This document shows, piece by piece, positions 8,200-17,025 of a stretch of DNA of 61,029 nt (position 1 is its first letter; the number at the start of each line of letters is the position of its first letter). The notes under the pieces are model-generated. The model searched no databases. It was not told where the DNA came from and saw nothing but the letters and a program-made list of their open reading frames with translations. This DNA comes from Campylobacteraceae bacterium (GTDB lineage Bacteria > Campylobacterota > Campylobacteria > Campylobacterales > Campylobacteraceae), in contig JAISGD010000028.1 in the NCBI GenBank assembly GCA_031263195.1, forward strand, positions 1 through 61,029. The letters run 5' to 3'. The translations under genes were made by a program, and so were the position numbers.

Positions 8200-9315
8200 T
8201 TATCCTTTTAATTCTAGTTTTACAATTTCAGAAGGGGCCAATATTCTTAAAGGAGGCCCCCAATAACCAACACCCGAACTTACAAAAACCTGTGTAACAG
8301 GACTATGCTGGTAAAGCCCGTAAAGATACGGTTGATCCAATAACACCAAAAAGCCAAACGGAAATATCTGCCCGCCATGCGTATGTCCGCTCACTATCAA
8401 GTCCACCCGATCTTCGTCCGTTATCTTTTCAACTACTTTTGGCTGGTGCGATAAAAGCAATGTCGGAAGACTCATATCTCTGCCGCTTAAAGTCTTTTTA
8501 ATATCGGGCTTGAAAACACTAAATCTCTCGCCCCTAATATCATTAATACCTGCCAAATTTATGCGTCCGTCAATAATAACGTTTTCGTTATTCAATACTC
8601 TTATGCCGAAGCTTTTTATCAACTCTACAACGCCTGCGACATTATCGAAATATTCATGATTACCAAGTACATAATAGACGCCGTATCTACTCTTTAATTT
8701 TTTTAAAGGTTCAAGTTTTTCTTTAACATACTTTGGAGACATATCTACCAAATCGCCTGTAATTACGACTATGTCCGCATCAAGTTCATTTGCGCCGTTT
8801 ACAACTTCCTGCATAAACTCTTTACCCAAAACTTTCCCTATATGCGCATCCGTTATATGCGCTATACTTAAAGGCGTGCTCAAAGAGTCTATCTTTACAG
8901 CTACTTTGCGTCTGATTGGTTTGCCAAAACCACCTGCTAAACCTTTGAGTACCCACGAAAAAGCCGCTATAAATATCGTAATGTCAAGTATAAATTTTAA
9001 AGCCTGTCTGCGCTCTTTGCTAAACGGTATAATAAAAAGCGGCACACGCAAAATAAAATATAAGAGCGAAAAGAAAAACAATATAAAAGAGATGCCTATA
9101 AGAGCCGCTGTAAATTGCAGCATAAATATATCGTCTCCACCGCGTCTGAATGATGTTAAATAGTATACTTCCAAAGCTGTAACGATAAGCAGTATAACGG
9201 CTATAACAATACGTCCTCTTGCTTTAAAAAACTCAACTCTGCAAAAAAGGCATATAAAGCTGAAAAGATTTATGGCAAATATCACCGCTGATGCCATAAT
9301 ACTAAAAGTAAGCAA
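8200..9315 (-). CDS. membrane-anchored calcineurin-like metallophosphoesterase
   Basis: The N-terminal third has several hydrophobic helices, followed by a complete two-metal phosphoesterase domain. Numbered from the chosen start: D155-x-H157, G-D188-L-V-D191, G-N219-H220-E, H290, and G-H311-T-H313-G-G. This matches the YaeI-like subgroup acting on membrane lipid or nucleotide phosphates; the substrate is not known. The frame extends to a TTG at 9327, but GGAGGGG (9318-9324) lies inside that extension and is ideally spaced for the TTG at 9315, which is chosen here. An ATG at 9297 is too far from the site. Adjacent psd suggests a lipid-related role, an inference. Confidence 0.85.
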   Translation of the reverse strand: MLTFSIMASAVIFAINLFSFICLFCRVEFFKARGRIVIAVILLIVTALEVYYLTSFRRGGDDIFMLQFTAALIGISFILFFFSLLYFILRVPLFIIPFSKERRQALKFILDITIFIAAFSWVLKGLAGGFGKPIRRKVAVKIDSLSTPLSIAHITDAHIGKVLGKEFMQEVVNGANELDADIVVITGDLVDMSPKYVKEKLEPLKKLKSRYGVYYVLGNHEYFDNVAGVVELIKSFGIRVLNNENVIIDGRINLAGINDIRGERFSVFKPDIKKTLSGRDMSLPTLLLSHQPKVVEKITDEDRVDLIVSGHTHGGQIFPFGFLVLLDQPYLYGLYQHSPVTQVFVSSGVGYWGPPLRILAPSEIVKLELKG

Positions 9316-9444
9316 AATCCCCTCCAATTTAAATCATAAACGGATTTTACAAAAATAGCTATAAATAGTAGGTAAAAGTATGAAGGGTGTTTTGTTGTAA
9401 TTTTGCAAAAAAATAGTGAAGATATACTATGAAAACGCCAATAA

Positions 9445-9684
9445 TGGCTTGAGAATGAGCTGCTTTTAGGGATAAAAGGCAAAAGAGTACCAATATATGA
9501 AAACCAAAAATACTTCGCTTTTATTGCGATATTTGTCACTATTATTGTATGCAATATACTTTTGGCAGATATAAGTTTTTTTAATTGGCAAGTTTTATCA
9601 AGGTCATTCAAATTCATATTAGCACAGAGTTTTGCACTTCTGGTCAAAGATAAGAATATAGGCGAAACAGGAAGTTTGATTTAG
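9445..9684 (+). pseudogene. start-less fragment encoding a membrane-like segment
   Basis: A plus-strand frame with no ATG, GTG or TTG at its 5' end is open for 79 codons and ends in TAG. The sequence looks protein-like: charged start (WLENELLLGIKGKRVPIYEN), one hydrophobic helix (FIAIFVTIIVCNILLA), then a soluble tail. I do not recognise the family. Lack of a start and the surrounding non-coding DNA suggest a truncated gene. The overlapping minus-strand frame (9282-9647) has poor composition and was not accepted. Confidence 0.35.
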
Positions 9685-9788
9685 CTTTTATCTGCTCGCT
9701 ATCATAATTCTAACTTTTGCTTAAAGGTTTTACATCTGTCTTAACAGGCACTCTATTATAGTCTCTAAAACTTTTTTGAGATGCATTA

Positions 9789-9929
9789 ATGTTCTTTAGA
9801 TTGTACAGTTGGACGCTGTTTTATAGCAAGCTAAAATACGACAAAATCATCTATTTCAATAAAACTTTGTATCTTGCCGTCGAACCGTTCAGCTTAAGGA
9901 GAATATATACGGCTGAATTTTACAGATAA
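9789..9929 (+). other. short ORF of 46 codons in decayed intergenic DNA
   Basis: ATG at 9789 to TAA at 9927. The predicted peptide is rich in aromatic and basic residues (MFFRLYSWTLFYSKLKYDK…) and matches nothing I know. No clear ribosome-binding site. It may belong to the same broken locus as the fragment at 9445-9684. Apart from these two frames, 9328-10021 holds nothing recognisable. Confidence 0.2.
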
Positions 9930-10021
9930 TTACATTGAGTCAATATTGGCAAAGAATTATTTATACATAGTTTTTAACAAAATACTATATCCCTTGGAAC
10001 GGCGTAAATATACTCAAAAGC

Positions 10022-10053
10022 TTTAACTCAAGGGGTAACCCCCTTGAGTTAAA
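10022..10053. terminator. hairpin after nrfA
   Basis: A perfect 14-bp inverted repeat (10022-10035 with 10040-10053, loop TAAC) with a GGGG/CCCC core begins three bases beyond the nrfA stop. It is the probable terminator of the nrfHA operon on the minus strand. Confidence 0.8.
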
Positions 10054-10055
10054 AG

Positions 10056-11606
10056 TTATTTAGGATTACCAAAATACGATGAAACATCATCGTTATAATC
10101 CCTCAAATTCTCATCTAAAATTCCATTATCTTTAGCTTGTTTAATCCACTCTTTTTCAAGTCTCTTTTTAAACTCCAGTTTTTCGGCGATGAGTTTTGAC
10201 ATATCAAGTCCTGCTAATTTTTGCGCATTTTCTTTTGTAGAAAAATCGGGCGCAATATAGTTTGACACGCCGTTTTTCGCCAATACGCTCACAAGAGCTA
10301 CGCGCGCTTGCTGTGCGTAATCATTAGCTTTTGCCAAAGTGTAGAGCGTCTCATCCGGTGCGTGAAAAAACCCGCCGTGACTTGCTACCGCATAATCCCA
10401 TCTCCACTGTCCCTGCCTTATAAGATTAAGCGGCTTTTGCATATCAATCTCTGAAGCTCCGCTATCCCAAGCTTTGCCTGCCTCCAAGTGTGCTTTTGCC
10501 AGATTGTCCACTGTAAGCGCAAAGAGCTCCTCTTTTCTATCATACTTCTCTTTGACAATAGCCTTTAGTTTTGTCTCACTCTCTCTGTGACAAGTCATAC
10601 AACTTCTATCCATTGTTCTAAGTGGATTTTGGATTTGGTGGTCTGAAAATTTCACCGCGCCTTCTTGCGTATAAGGCATATGACAATCGGCGCACGATAC
10701 GCCTTTTTTGCCATGAATACCCGTTGTATGAAGTTCATAATCAGGATGCTGTGCTTTTACTATAGGAGTTTTAGAAATTGTATTGACAAAATCTTTAAAC
10801 GGTTCGCCATCAGGAAAATTCGAACCGTTATCGTAATACTTCATCATATCATCCGCTGTTAATCCTTCTTTCCACGGAAGCGTTACAACCATCGCCGTTT
10901 TTTGTACTTTTGCGCTATCTTCATAATTTGTACTTCTAAAGTAGTACTCAGAGTGGCATTGCGCACATACCAAATCTCTCTTTATTTGATGAGAAGAGTG
11001 CTCAAACGTTTCCAATCCTGCTGCTTCCAAACCACCGTTTAGATATTTTCTGCCGACTTTTAACTCTGCCGTGTCTGCCTTATGACAATCATAACAGCCT
11101 ATCGTATTTACTATTTCATTACCCCATTTATCCCATTTACCCGTATAGTACTCCAAATCACCATTTGTTTCCATTAGTCTTACAACATCAGGTGATTTAC
11201 ATGTCCAACAAGCCGTAGGAAGCGGACTTTGCGCGGATGAATTGGGCACTCCAGGAGCAGCAACACGAAGAGTATTGACGTTATCCTGTACGGCATAATA
11301 GTGTCCGCGCGGTGCATTATAGTCTTTTGAAAACGGATACCCTGCCCAAACTATCGCAAGTTGCGGCCATTTTTTGACCATATCTTCCAATCTTTTATTA
11401 TCTTTTGTTTTTTTCCAAGAGTCATATTCTCTGGGATAATACCTTTGCCACTCAGAACTAAATATGGGATTTACAATCTCAATCTCTCTCTTCATAAGTT
11501 CTTTTCTCTCGTTTTCTTTCGCATTAATATCATTTGCTAAAAATCCCAAAACAATAATCGCCGTGATAGCACAGCCCAATAACAATATATATTTTTTCAT
11601 TTTCAA
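10056..11606 (-). CDS. nrfA: cytochrome c nitrite reductase, catalytic subunit (ammonia-forming)
   Basis: Periplasmic pentahaem enzyme reducing nitrite to ammonium with six electrons. The active-site haem motif is C-W-T-C-K (residues 133-137), the lysine-ligated type unique to NrfA, followed by four CxxCH sites: CYDCH 171-175, CAQCH 214-218, CADCH 305-309 and CMTCH 336-340. A hydrophobic N-terminal signal (about 5-25) directs export. The length of 516 is as expected. Five bases separate it from nrfH upstream, so the two form one operon, with NrfH supplying electrons from menaquinol. Confidence 0.97.
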   Translation of the reverse strand: MKMKKYILLLGCAITAIIVLGFLANDINAKENERKELMKREIEIVNPIFSSEWQRYYPREYDSWKKTKDNKRLEDMVKKWPQLAIVWAGYPFSKDYNAPRGHYYAVQDNVNTLRVAAPGVPNSSAQSPLPTACWTCKSPDVVRLMETNGDLEYYTGKWDKWGNEIVNTIGCYDCHKADTAELKVGRKYLNGGLEAAGLETFEHSSHQIKRDLVCAQCHSEYYFRSTNYEDSAKVQKTAMVVTLPWKEGLTADDMMKYYDNGSNFPDGEPFKDFVNTISKTPIVKAQHPDYELHTTGIHGKKGVSCADCHMPYTQEGAVKFSDHQIQNPLRTMDRSCMTCHRESETKLKAIVKEKYDRKEELFALTVDNLAKAHLEAGKAWDSGASEIDMQKPLNLIRQGQWRWDYAVASHGGFFHAPDETLYTLAKANDYAQQARVALVSVLAKNGVSNYIAPDFSTKENAQKLAGLDMSKLIAEKLEFKKRLEKEWIKQAKDNGILDENLRDYNDDVSSYFGNPK

Positions 11607-11611
11607 ACTCC

Positions 11612-12127
11612 TTATTCTATATACCGTACACCAAGATTATAAGGCGTAGTACTCAAGCCTCGCACTTTACCGTGAGGCACCTCTTTATGGCATTCGAAAC
11701 AGCGTCTGTCATCATAGCGATGATTTATATCACCGTTGGCCGCTATAGCGGAAACAAGAGATGAATGACACAAAACGCAATTATCTTGTACGCGCATGGC
11801 TCCGTCATCACTAATTTTTATTGCATTGTCATAATTATTGAAAGTAAATGCTATAGCGTGATTAAAACCATCTTTGGCTTTAGATATATACTTACTCACA
11901 ACTCCGTTTTGCGGCAAATGGCAATCCGCGCATCCCGCGACAGACGCATGAGAACTATGCTGCCAAGTAGCGTATTGAGTATTCATAACATGGCAGTTAA
12001 TACAGGCTTTGGAATCACTTGTGAGATAAGAAAATGCTTTGGAAATGTTCAGTATGTAAATAAGTAAACCTATTGCTACAACAAACACAACTATCGCGCT
12101 TCCCACAAGCACTTTGTTTGTTTTCAC
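11612..12127 (-). CDS. nrfH: NrfH, membrane tetrahaem quinol dehydrogenase for NrfA
   Basis: NapC/NirT-family protein with one N-terminal membrane anchor (about 7-28) and four CxxCH sites: 42-46, 66-70, 117-121 and 143-147. The first is C-I-N-C-H-V-M; a Met two residues after the haem His is characteristic of NrfH haem 1. It oxidises menaquinol and passes electrons to NrfA. First gene of the nrfHA operon. The stretch upstream to 12811 is AT-rich and holds a 9-bp inverted repeat that could be an operator. Confidence 0.96.
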   Translation of the reverse strand: MKTNKVLVGSAIVVFVVAIGLLIYILNISKAFSYLTSDSKACINCHVMNTQYATWQHSSHASVAGCADCHLPQNGVVSKYISKAKDGFNHAIAFTFNNYDNAIKISDDGAMRVQDNCVLCHSSLVSAIAANGDINHRYDDRRCFECHKEVPHGKVRGLSTTPYNLGVRYIE

Positions 12128-12309
12128 CCTTCCTCCTTACGAAAGATTTACTTAATTATATTACTCTTATATATTTATAGAGCTTATGCTTTAAAGTGCA
12201 ACTTATTTTTTAATATTATATTAATATATAATAAAATAGGCTGAAATTGTCTGTTTTTTGTCATTTTTATAGTTTTTATAATAGTGTTCAAAATCAATAA
12301 CGGCAAAAA

Positions 12310-12331
12310 ATATCAAATCATCATTTGATAT
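12310..12331. promoter_or_regulatory. perfect inverted repeat upstream of nrfH
   Basis: ATATCAAAT-N4-ATTTGATAT (12310-12318 and 12323-12331), about 183-204 bases before nrfH. The arms resemble Crp/Fnr-family half-sites in spacing but not orientation (TCAAAT…ATTTGA rather than TTGAT…ATCAA). It could be an operator for the nitrite-reductase operon. Confidence 0.4.
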
Positions 12332-12811
12332 GTCAAATTCATTGAATAGATATAATATTAGAAACAAAAAGTCAAGTATTTAAGTTATTGTATAAATCAA
12401 AAAAAGATATTAAATAAGAATTGTAAAAATACCAAAGCGATAAAAGCTTTAGAGTTTGAAAAGCAACCGTAACAGGTACGCCTCCAAAAAAACATAACCC
12501 TACAGAAGGGAAGGGATTATTGTCCTGCATTCAGAAAAGATATAATCGCTGCATCTAGGATTATGCAATAAAATTTCATTACAAAAATAAAATCTCTGTC
12601 ATTATTAGCATCAATCAGCATCTTAACATGAACCAGCAAAGATAAATTTTTATAATAATTACTGACTTTACACTGCATGATATGCCATTTCAATATAACG
12701 CAAGAAATGGATAAATTGCATCTTATCTCTAATACTGTCTTCGTATAAAAAGAAAATTTATAGATCTGAACATTACCAACCAATATTTAAAAGCAGCTCG
12801 GTTCAAAATTG
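12332..12811. other. intergenic stretch without a recognised gene
   Basis: About 480 bases between the nrfH upstream region and xseA. A minus-strand frame of 88 codons (12517-12783) has no convincing ribosome-binding site, homology or composition. No RNA gene or clear repeat was seen. Confidence 0.5.
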
Positions 12812-14053
12812 TTAAATATTTACCTTTTTTAACGCTTTTGCCGTAAGTTTGATTTTTGGCGTCTGAAGTTCAAAATCATCACCTTCATTTATCTTTTCAA
12901 GCGATACTTTTTTGCTATTTTTAACTACCTGCGCAAAACCATCTCTGCTTTCCTTCGTGGGTTCTCTAAGCGCATATATATTTTGAAAACTCTTTAAAAG
13001 ATTCTCTTTTGAGTTTAAAACGCGCATAGCACAGGACGTTAAAAGCAGTAAAATCTCTTTTTTTTCTTGCATTTTTAATATAAGTTTATTGTGAAAAAAA
13101 GTATTTAGTGATTTTTTCAATACCATAATGTTGGAGAGTTGAAGTTTTATCCGCGCATCAAAAGAGTTTTTTTTATACAATTCACTGACATGAGTTAAAA
13201 TTTGTTCTTTTTGTAAAAATTTTTTGCGCATTATCTGTATGAACTGTACCCCGATATAATCAACCGTCTGCTTTAGCTCGTCTTGCTGCGGCAGTATCAT
13301 CTCCATAGCCGCTGACGGCGTAGGCGCTCTAACATCCGCGACAAAATCGCTTATCACATAATCTATCTCATGTCCTACAGCTGATACAATCGGTGTTCGC
13401 GCATAATATATAGCGTCTGCAACCAACTCTTCGTTAAATGCCCACAGATCCTCTATACTTCCTCCGCCGCGTCCTACCACTATCACATCACAGCCAAGAG
13501 TATCGGCTTTTTTTATAGCTTGCGATATGGAAGCGACCGCACCCTCTCCCTGCACCAAAGACGGAATTAAAATAAGTTTTGTCAAAGGCCATCTTTTATC
13601 AGCGACTTTTAACATATCCTGCCATGCCGCTCCCGTAGCGGAAGTCACAATCGCTATAACAGACGGAAAGCGAGGGAGCGGTTTTTTATTTTCAAAATAA
13701 CCCTTTTTTGCAAGTTTGACTTTCAATTGTTCGTAAGCTTTAGCAAGAGCACCGATACCGGAAGGTTCTATATGGATGCAATTTATCTGATAGCTTCCGC
13801 GCGGAACATATACAGTAACACTTCCGTCTACAACAATTTTTAATCCATCCTCCAACTCAAACTTGAGTCCTTTGGTGTTACCTTTAAACATTACGCACGA
13901 TATCGCACTTCCGTTGTCTTTGAGTGTAAAATAGACATGACCTGAAGCATGATATGTCGGACGCGATATTTCACCCTCAACTCTCACATGCAAAAACGTA
14001 CTTTCTAGAAGGGCTCCTATTTGTTGATTTAGTTCGGTTACACTTATAGACAT
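12812..14053 (-). CDS. xseA: exodeoxyribonuclease VII large subunit
   Basis: Catalytic subunit of the single-strand DNA exonuclease ExoVII. The N-terminal OB-fold (residues 1-100, SVTELNQQI…VRVEGEISRP) is followed by the catalytic core with V-I-A-I-V-T-S-A-T-G-A-A, V-I-V-V-G-R-G-G-G-S-I-E-D-L and S-A-V-G-H-E-I-D, then a coiled-coil-rich C-terminus. Length of 413 is typical. It overlaps the upstream menG/ubiE gene by ten bases, indicating an operon; the same pairing is known in Campylobacter. A small subunit (xseB) is not in this window. Confidence 0.95.
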   Translation of the reverse strand: MSISVTELNQQIGALLESTFLHVRVEGEISRPTYHASGHVYFTLKDNGSAISCVMFKGNTKGLKFELEDGLKIVVDGSVTVYVPRGSYQINCIHIEPSGIGALAKAYEQLKVKLAKKGYFENKKPLPRFPSVIAIVTSATGAAWQDMLKVADKRWPLTKLILIPSLVQGEGAVASISQAIKKADTLGCDVIVVGRGGGSIEDLWAFNEELVADAIYYARTPIVSAVGHEIDYVISDFVADVRAPTPSAAMEMILPQQDELKQTVDYIGVQFIQIMRKKFLQKEQILTHVSELYKKNSFDARIKLQLSNIMVLKKSLNTFFHNKLILKMQEKKEILLLLTSCAMRVLNSKENLLKSFQNIYALREPTKESRDGFAQVVKNSKKVSLEKINEGDDFELQTPKIKLTAKALKKVNI

Positions 14054-14769
14054 TTTTTGGCTATTAAAAGTGTTGATATGTCAAAAGAGAAACTTTTGAC
14101 ATATTCCATTTTAAAACCTGCATCCTTTAATTCGTCTTGCAAAGTTGACGCGGTTAAAAAACCTTCTATGGAATCAGGTAAATATTTATAAGCTTCATAA
14201 TTTTTTGATATAAGAGCACCTAAAAAAGGGAGTATTTTATGTAAATAAATCTGTTTCAAGGAGTTAAAAATGCTCTTTTTATCACTTTTCGTAAATTCCA
14301 ATATAACGACAAAGCCGCCTTTTTTTACAACCCTCGCAAACTCTTTAAAAGCTTTTTGTCGCTCTATTACATTTCGTATGCCATAACTTATACTCAAAAT
14401 ATCAGCGCATGCGTTCGGCAAAGGTAAATCAACAGCTTCGGCTTTCGCAAAATCAAAATCAGGAAATTTTACCTCAGCGAAACTAAGCATTTTAGATGAC
14501 GGATCTACACCAAGTACTCTTTTGATATTTATATCTTTTTTTTTCGCTCTCTTATGCCAAAAACCTATCATATCACCTGTACCGCAAGCCACATCAACTA
14601 TCAATCCTACCTCTTTTTTCATGTGCATCAACTCATAAGTTTTATCACAAGCTTTTTTACGCCACGAAATATCTATGCCCATACTTAGGATATGATTTGC
14701 CTTGTCGTATGTAGGAGCAATATCGTCAAACATTTGTATAATTTTTCTCTGTTTTTTATGAGTTTCCAA
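14044..14769 (-). CDS. ubiE: demethylmenaquinone / ubiquinone biosynthesis C-methyltransferase
   Basis: SAM-dependent methyltransferase of the UbiE/MenG family, 241 residues. Motifs seen: F-D-D-I-A-P-T-Y-D-K-A-N near the N-terminus, W-R-K-K-A, SAM motif I V-D-V-A-C-G-T-G-D-M at about 60-69, and S-Y-G-I-R-N-V. In this phylum it should catalyse the last step of menaquinone synthesis, supplying the quinone used by NrfH. It overlaps xseA. Confidence 0.94.
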   Translation of the reverse strand: METHKKQRKIIQMFDDIAPTYDKANHILSMGIDISWRKKACDKTYELMHMKKEVGLIVDVACGTGDMIGFWHKRAKKKDINIKRVLGVDPSSKMLSFAEVKFPDFDFAKAEAVDLPLPNACADILSISYGIRNVIERQKAFKEFARVVKKGGFVVILEFTKSDKKSIFNSLKQIYLHKILPFLGALISKNYEAYKYLPDSIEGFLTASTLQDELKDAGFKMEYVKSFSFDISTLLIAKKCL

Positions 14770-14814
14770 TATAAAGCCTTATGTAAAATTTTAGCAGCGC
14801 AAAAAAAAGAGTTT

Positions 14815-15165
14815 TTATTTATCGGGAGCAAAATTTTGTTGTATGTATAATAATACGCTGCTGAACTCTTGTTTACTTAAACCGGAGGCTTGCTTACTCA
14901 TCACTCCGCTCACGCCGCCGGAGTTTTGGAGATTTTTATCGTTATGAAAAAGTGTCAGTCTATCGCTCATTTCGGCATATGGTATCTCTACAAGCTTTCT
15001 GCTGATGCCATACGCTTGCGTTTTGCCATCTTTTCCATGGCAACCAGCACACATCTTTTTAAATATCTGCTCGCCCATATTATCTTCAATCTCTTGTGCA
15101 AAAAAGCTACAGGGCATTATTATACATACAAAAACAAAAATTACTTTTAATAAAATACTTTTCAT
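14815..15165 (-). CDS. small periplasmic c-type cytochrome
   Basis: A 116-residue monohaem cytochrome: signal peptide (about 1-23), haem site C39-A-G-C-H43 followed by G-K-D-G, and a candidate axial Met at residue 89 in the segment before K-Q-A-S-G. This is the class I (cytochrome c553-like) pattern. A soluble electron carrier in the periplasm is inferred. AGGGGC precedes the ATG. It lies alone between ubiE and ribD. Confidence 0.88.
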   Translation of the reverse strand: MKSILLKVIFVFVCIIMPCSFFAQEIEDNMGEQIFKKMCAGCHGKDGKTQAYGISRKLVEIPYAEMSDRLTLFHNDKNLQNSGGVSGVMSKQASGLSKQEFSSVLLYIQQNFAPDK

Positions 15166-15258
15166 TTTAATGCCCCTTTATTGAAACCATTATTTTTAAT
15201 TTGAAATCAAATTATTAGGATAACAGATAAAAGCTTAAATACTTATATTAAATCGATA

Positions 15259-16260
15259 TTATAATCGCTCTTTGCGATACCATCCAAATGAACAATTGTC
15301 GACAATACCTTGATAAAGTAGTTTTAATTTCAAATCAGCTTCTATCTTTTTGTTACCGTTCAGATTAAAATCACAACTACGAAAAATCAAAAATCTATCC
15401 ACTCTGCTACTCATAGCGCATAAAAAATTATTGCCGCCTTCCACCATAATATTTCTGTATTTTTTAGGAAAATCAAGGCTATTTTGGATAATTGTTTTTC
15501 TATCTTTTACACTAAAAACATTGGCTTTTTTTTGCACTGTTTTCTTTGTACAAATAAGTGCATCCGGGGCTTTACTATCTGTCAATCTCGCATCAAGCAG
15601 CGGATCATCGGCGCGCAGTGTTTCACCTCCAACAACAATCAGGTCGCAAGCGCTTCTTATTTTATGCATAAAAACTCTAGCTTCATGCGGCGTAATAATA
15701 CCATTATCATATGTCCCATCAAGCCTCAAAGCCAGCTTAAAAAATGAGAAACTTCCATTCTGCCACAATAAAAAAGGTTCTAAAAGTTCGCCGCACTCTT
15801 CAACTAAAATATCTGTTTTTACATCAATACCCGCTCTTTTTAAAATTTGCGCTCCACCTTTTGCATTATCTGTATTATCTGTCATACCGATAATCACGCT
15901 TTTTGCGCCAAGAGTTACGATAAGATTGGCACACGACGGCGTTAAACCCTGATGCGAACAAGGCTCAAGCGTAACATAAAAAGTTGAGTTTTTCAATAAA
16001 TTATCATGATTTTTACCAATAAAATCATAGAGTTCATTCGGTTCAAGCGGAAATACCAAAAGGGGATTTAGTTTGGAGAGTGCCTCTTTTGCCGCTTCAA
16101 GTTCGGCATGAGGCAAACCGCATTTTTTATGTGCTGCTATAGACAAAATAGCACCATTTTTATCTGTTATGACACATCCGACAGCCGGATTTGGGTATGT
16201 CAAACCTTGATATTTCCAAGCTTCATTAATCGCCAATGAAAGATAAAATCTATCGTTCAT
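15259..16260 (-). CDS. ribD: bifunctional riboflavin biosynthesis protein RibD
   Basis: Deaminase/reductase of riboflavin synthesis. The deaminase zinc site is visible: H51-A-E53, then P-C101-S-H and C110. A reductase domain follows (R-L-D-G-T, V-G-G-E-T-L-R-A-D-D-P-L). The frame could begin at a GTG six bases earlier, but the ATG at 16260 overlaps the rimP stop codon as TAATG, a standard coupled arrangement, and is chosen. 333 residues, a little shorter than the E. coli enzyme. Confidence 0.93.
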   Translation of the reverse strand: MNDRFYLSLAINEAWKYQGLTYPNPAVGCVITDKNGAILSIAAHKKCGLPHAELEAAKEALSKLNPLLVFPLEPNELYDFIGKNHDNLLKNSTFYVTLEPCSHQGLTPSCANLIVTLGAKSVIIGMTDNTDNAKGGAQILKRAGIDVKTDILVEECGELLEPFLLWQNGSFSFFKLALRLDGTYDNGIITPHEARVFMHKIRSACDLIVVGGETLRADDPLLDARLTDSKAPDALICTKKTVQKKANVFSVKDRKTIIQNSLDFPKKYRNIMVEGGNNFLCAMSSRVDRFLIFRSCDFNLNGNKKIEADLKLKLLYQGIVDNCSFGWYRKERL

Positions 16261-16670
16261 TACCACTCAAAGTAAGTTTTGGCTTTATTGATATCGGAGT
16301 AATTAACAAACTGCCCGTCTATTTCCGCACTTTCATCATTTGCATTTATAATAATACCTTGTAAACTCTCGCCACTGTTTAGTTTTATTTTGACTTTATC
16401 GCCAATGGATGCTTTGAAATGTTTTGGAAGTTTTAGTATTCTCTCAATCCCCGGAGAGCTCACCTCAAGGAAATACTTCCCCGATACGGGCGGATTCAAA
16501 TCGAAAATGGGAGAGATAATTTTACTTATCTCTTCGCATTTTTCAAGCGTCACACCACCTTCGCACGTGATATATACGCGAAAAACCCTATGGCCATTTT
16601 CCATCACACTTTCAAAATCATACAACTTTGCGTCACAGCCCTGTATAATTTTTTCTATACTCTCATTCAT
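16260..16670 (-). CDS. rimP: ribosome maturation factor RimP
   Basis: A 136-residue 30S assembly factor. Recognised by the N-terminal domain with V-E-V-S-S-P-G-I-E-R-like motif (F-L-E-V-S-S-P-G-I-E-R-I-L), the family's best-conserved stretch, and a C-terminal small beta-barrel. It overlaps rbfA by eight bases and ribD by one base, in the infB-rbfA-rimP ribosome-biogenesis operon. Confidence 0.95.
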   Translation of the reverse strand: MNESIEKIIQGCDAKLYDFESVMENGHRVFRVYITCEGGVTLEKCEEISKIISPIFDLNPPVSGKYFLEVSSPGIERILKLPKHFKASIGDKVKIKLNSGESLQGIIINANDESAEIDGQFVNYSDINKAKTYFEW

Positions 16671-17025
16671 TCTTTAACTCTTTTTCTATCTTTTCAAAAA
16701 GTTCATCTATGCGGTTTTGTTCCTCTAATAAATCATCAAAATAAAATACAAAGTCGGGTGCTCTAAACCACCCTTCTTCGCCGGCACAATAGTTTTGCAG
16801 ATAACTTTTAACCTTTTTGAGTTTTGAGTAAATCTGAGATACTTCAGCGCTTGTGAAATCCATCTTATCAAGATAAACATCCGCGTTATAACGTCCTTTA
16901 CGACAGACCACATCTGTTACTGCAAGACCGCGCAACTGCTCATCTTCAAGTGTTGAGAGGGCTTCGGGGATAAGCTCTTTCAATATGCTCTCGGTTCTTT
17001 TCAGTTTAATTTCGCTTTGCGTCAT
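16663..17025 (-). CDS. rbfA: ribosome-binding factor A
   Basis: A 120-residue cold-shock and 30S maturation factor with a KH-like fold. Visible features are an N-terminal helix ([17 protein letters not shown]), V-T-D-V…A-D-V-Y and the C-terminal P-D-F-V-F-Y-F-D-D. It overlaps infB by four bases (ATGA) and rimP by eight, so translation is tightly coupled. Confidence 0.94.
   Translation of the reverse strand: MTQSEIKLKRTESILKELIPEALSTLEDEQLRGLAVTDVVCRKGRYNADVYLDKMDFTSAEVSQIYSKLKKVKSYLQNYCAGEEGWFRAPDFVFYFDDLLEEQNRIDELFEKIEKELKNE

Noticed and set aside
9282-9647. Minus-strand frame of 121 codons upstream of the metallophosphoesterase
   Set aside because: Overlaps the real gene start in another frame, has odd composition, no good ribosome-binding site, and the plus strand holds a more protein-like fragment.
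12517-12783. 88-codon minus-strand frame between nrfH and xseA
   Set aside because: No ribosome-binding site, no known family and Cys/Ile-rich translation as expected of non-coding AT-rich DNA.
15350-15952. 200-codon plus-strand frame
   Set aside because: Antisense to ribD, which carries the full zinc and reductase motifs.
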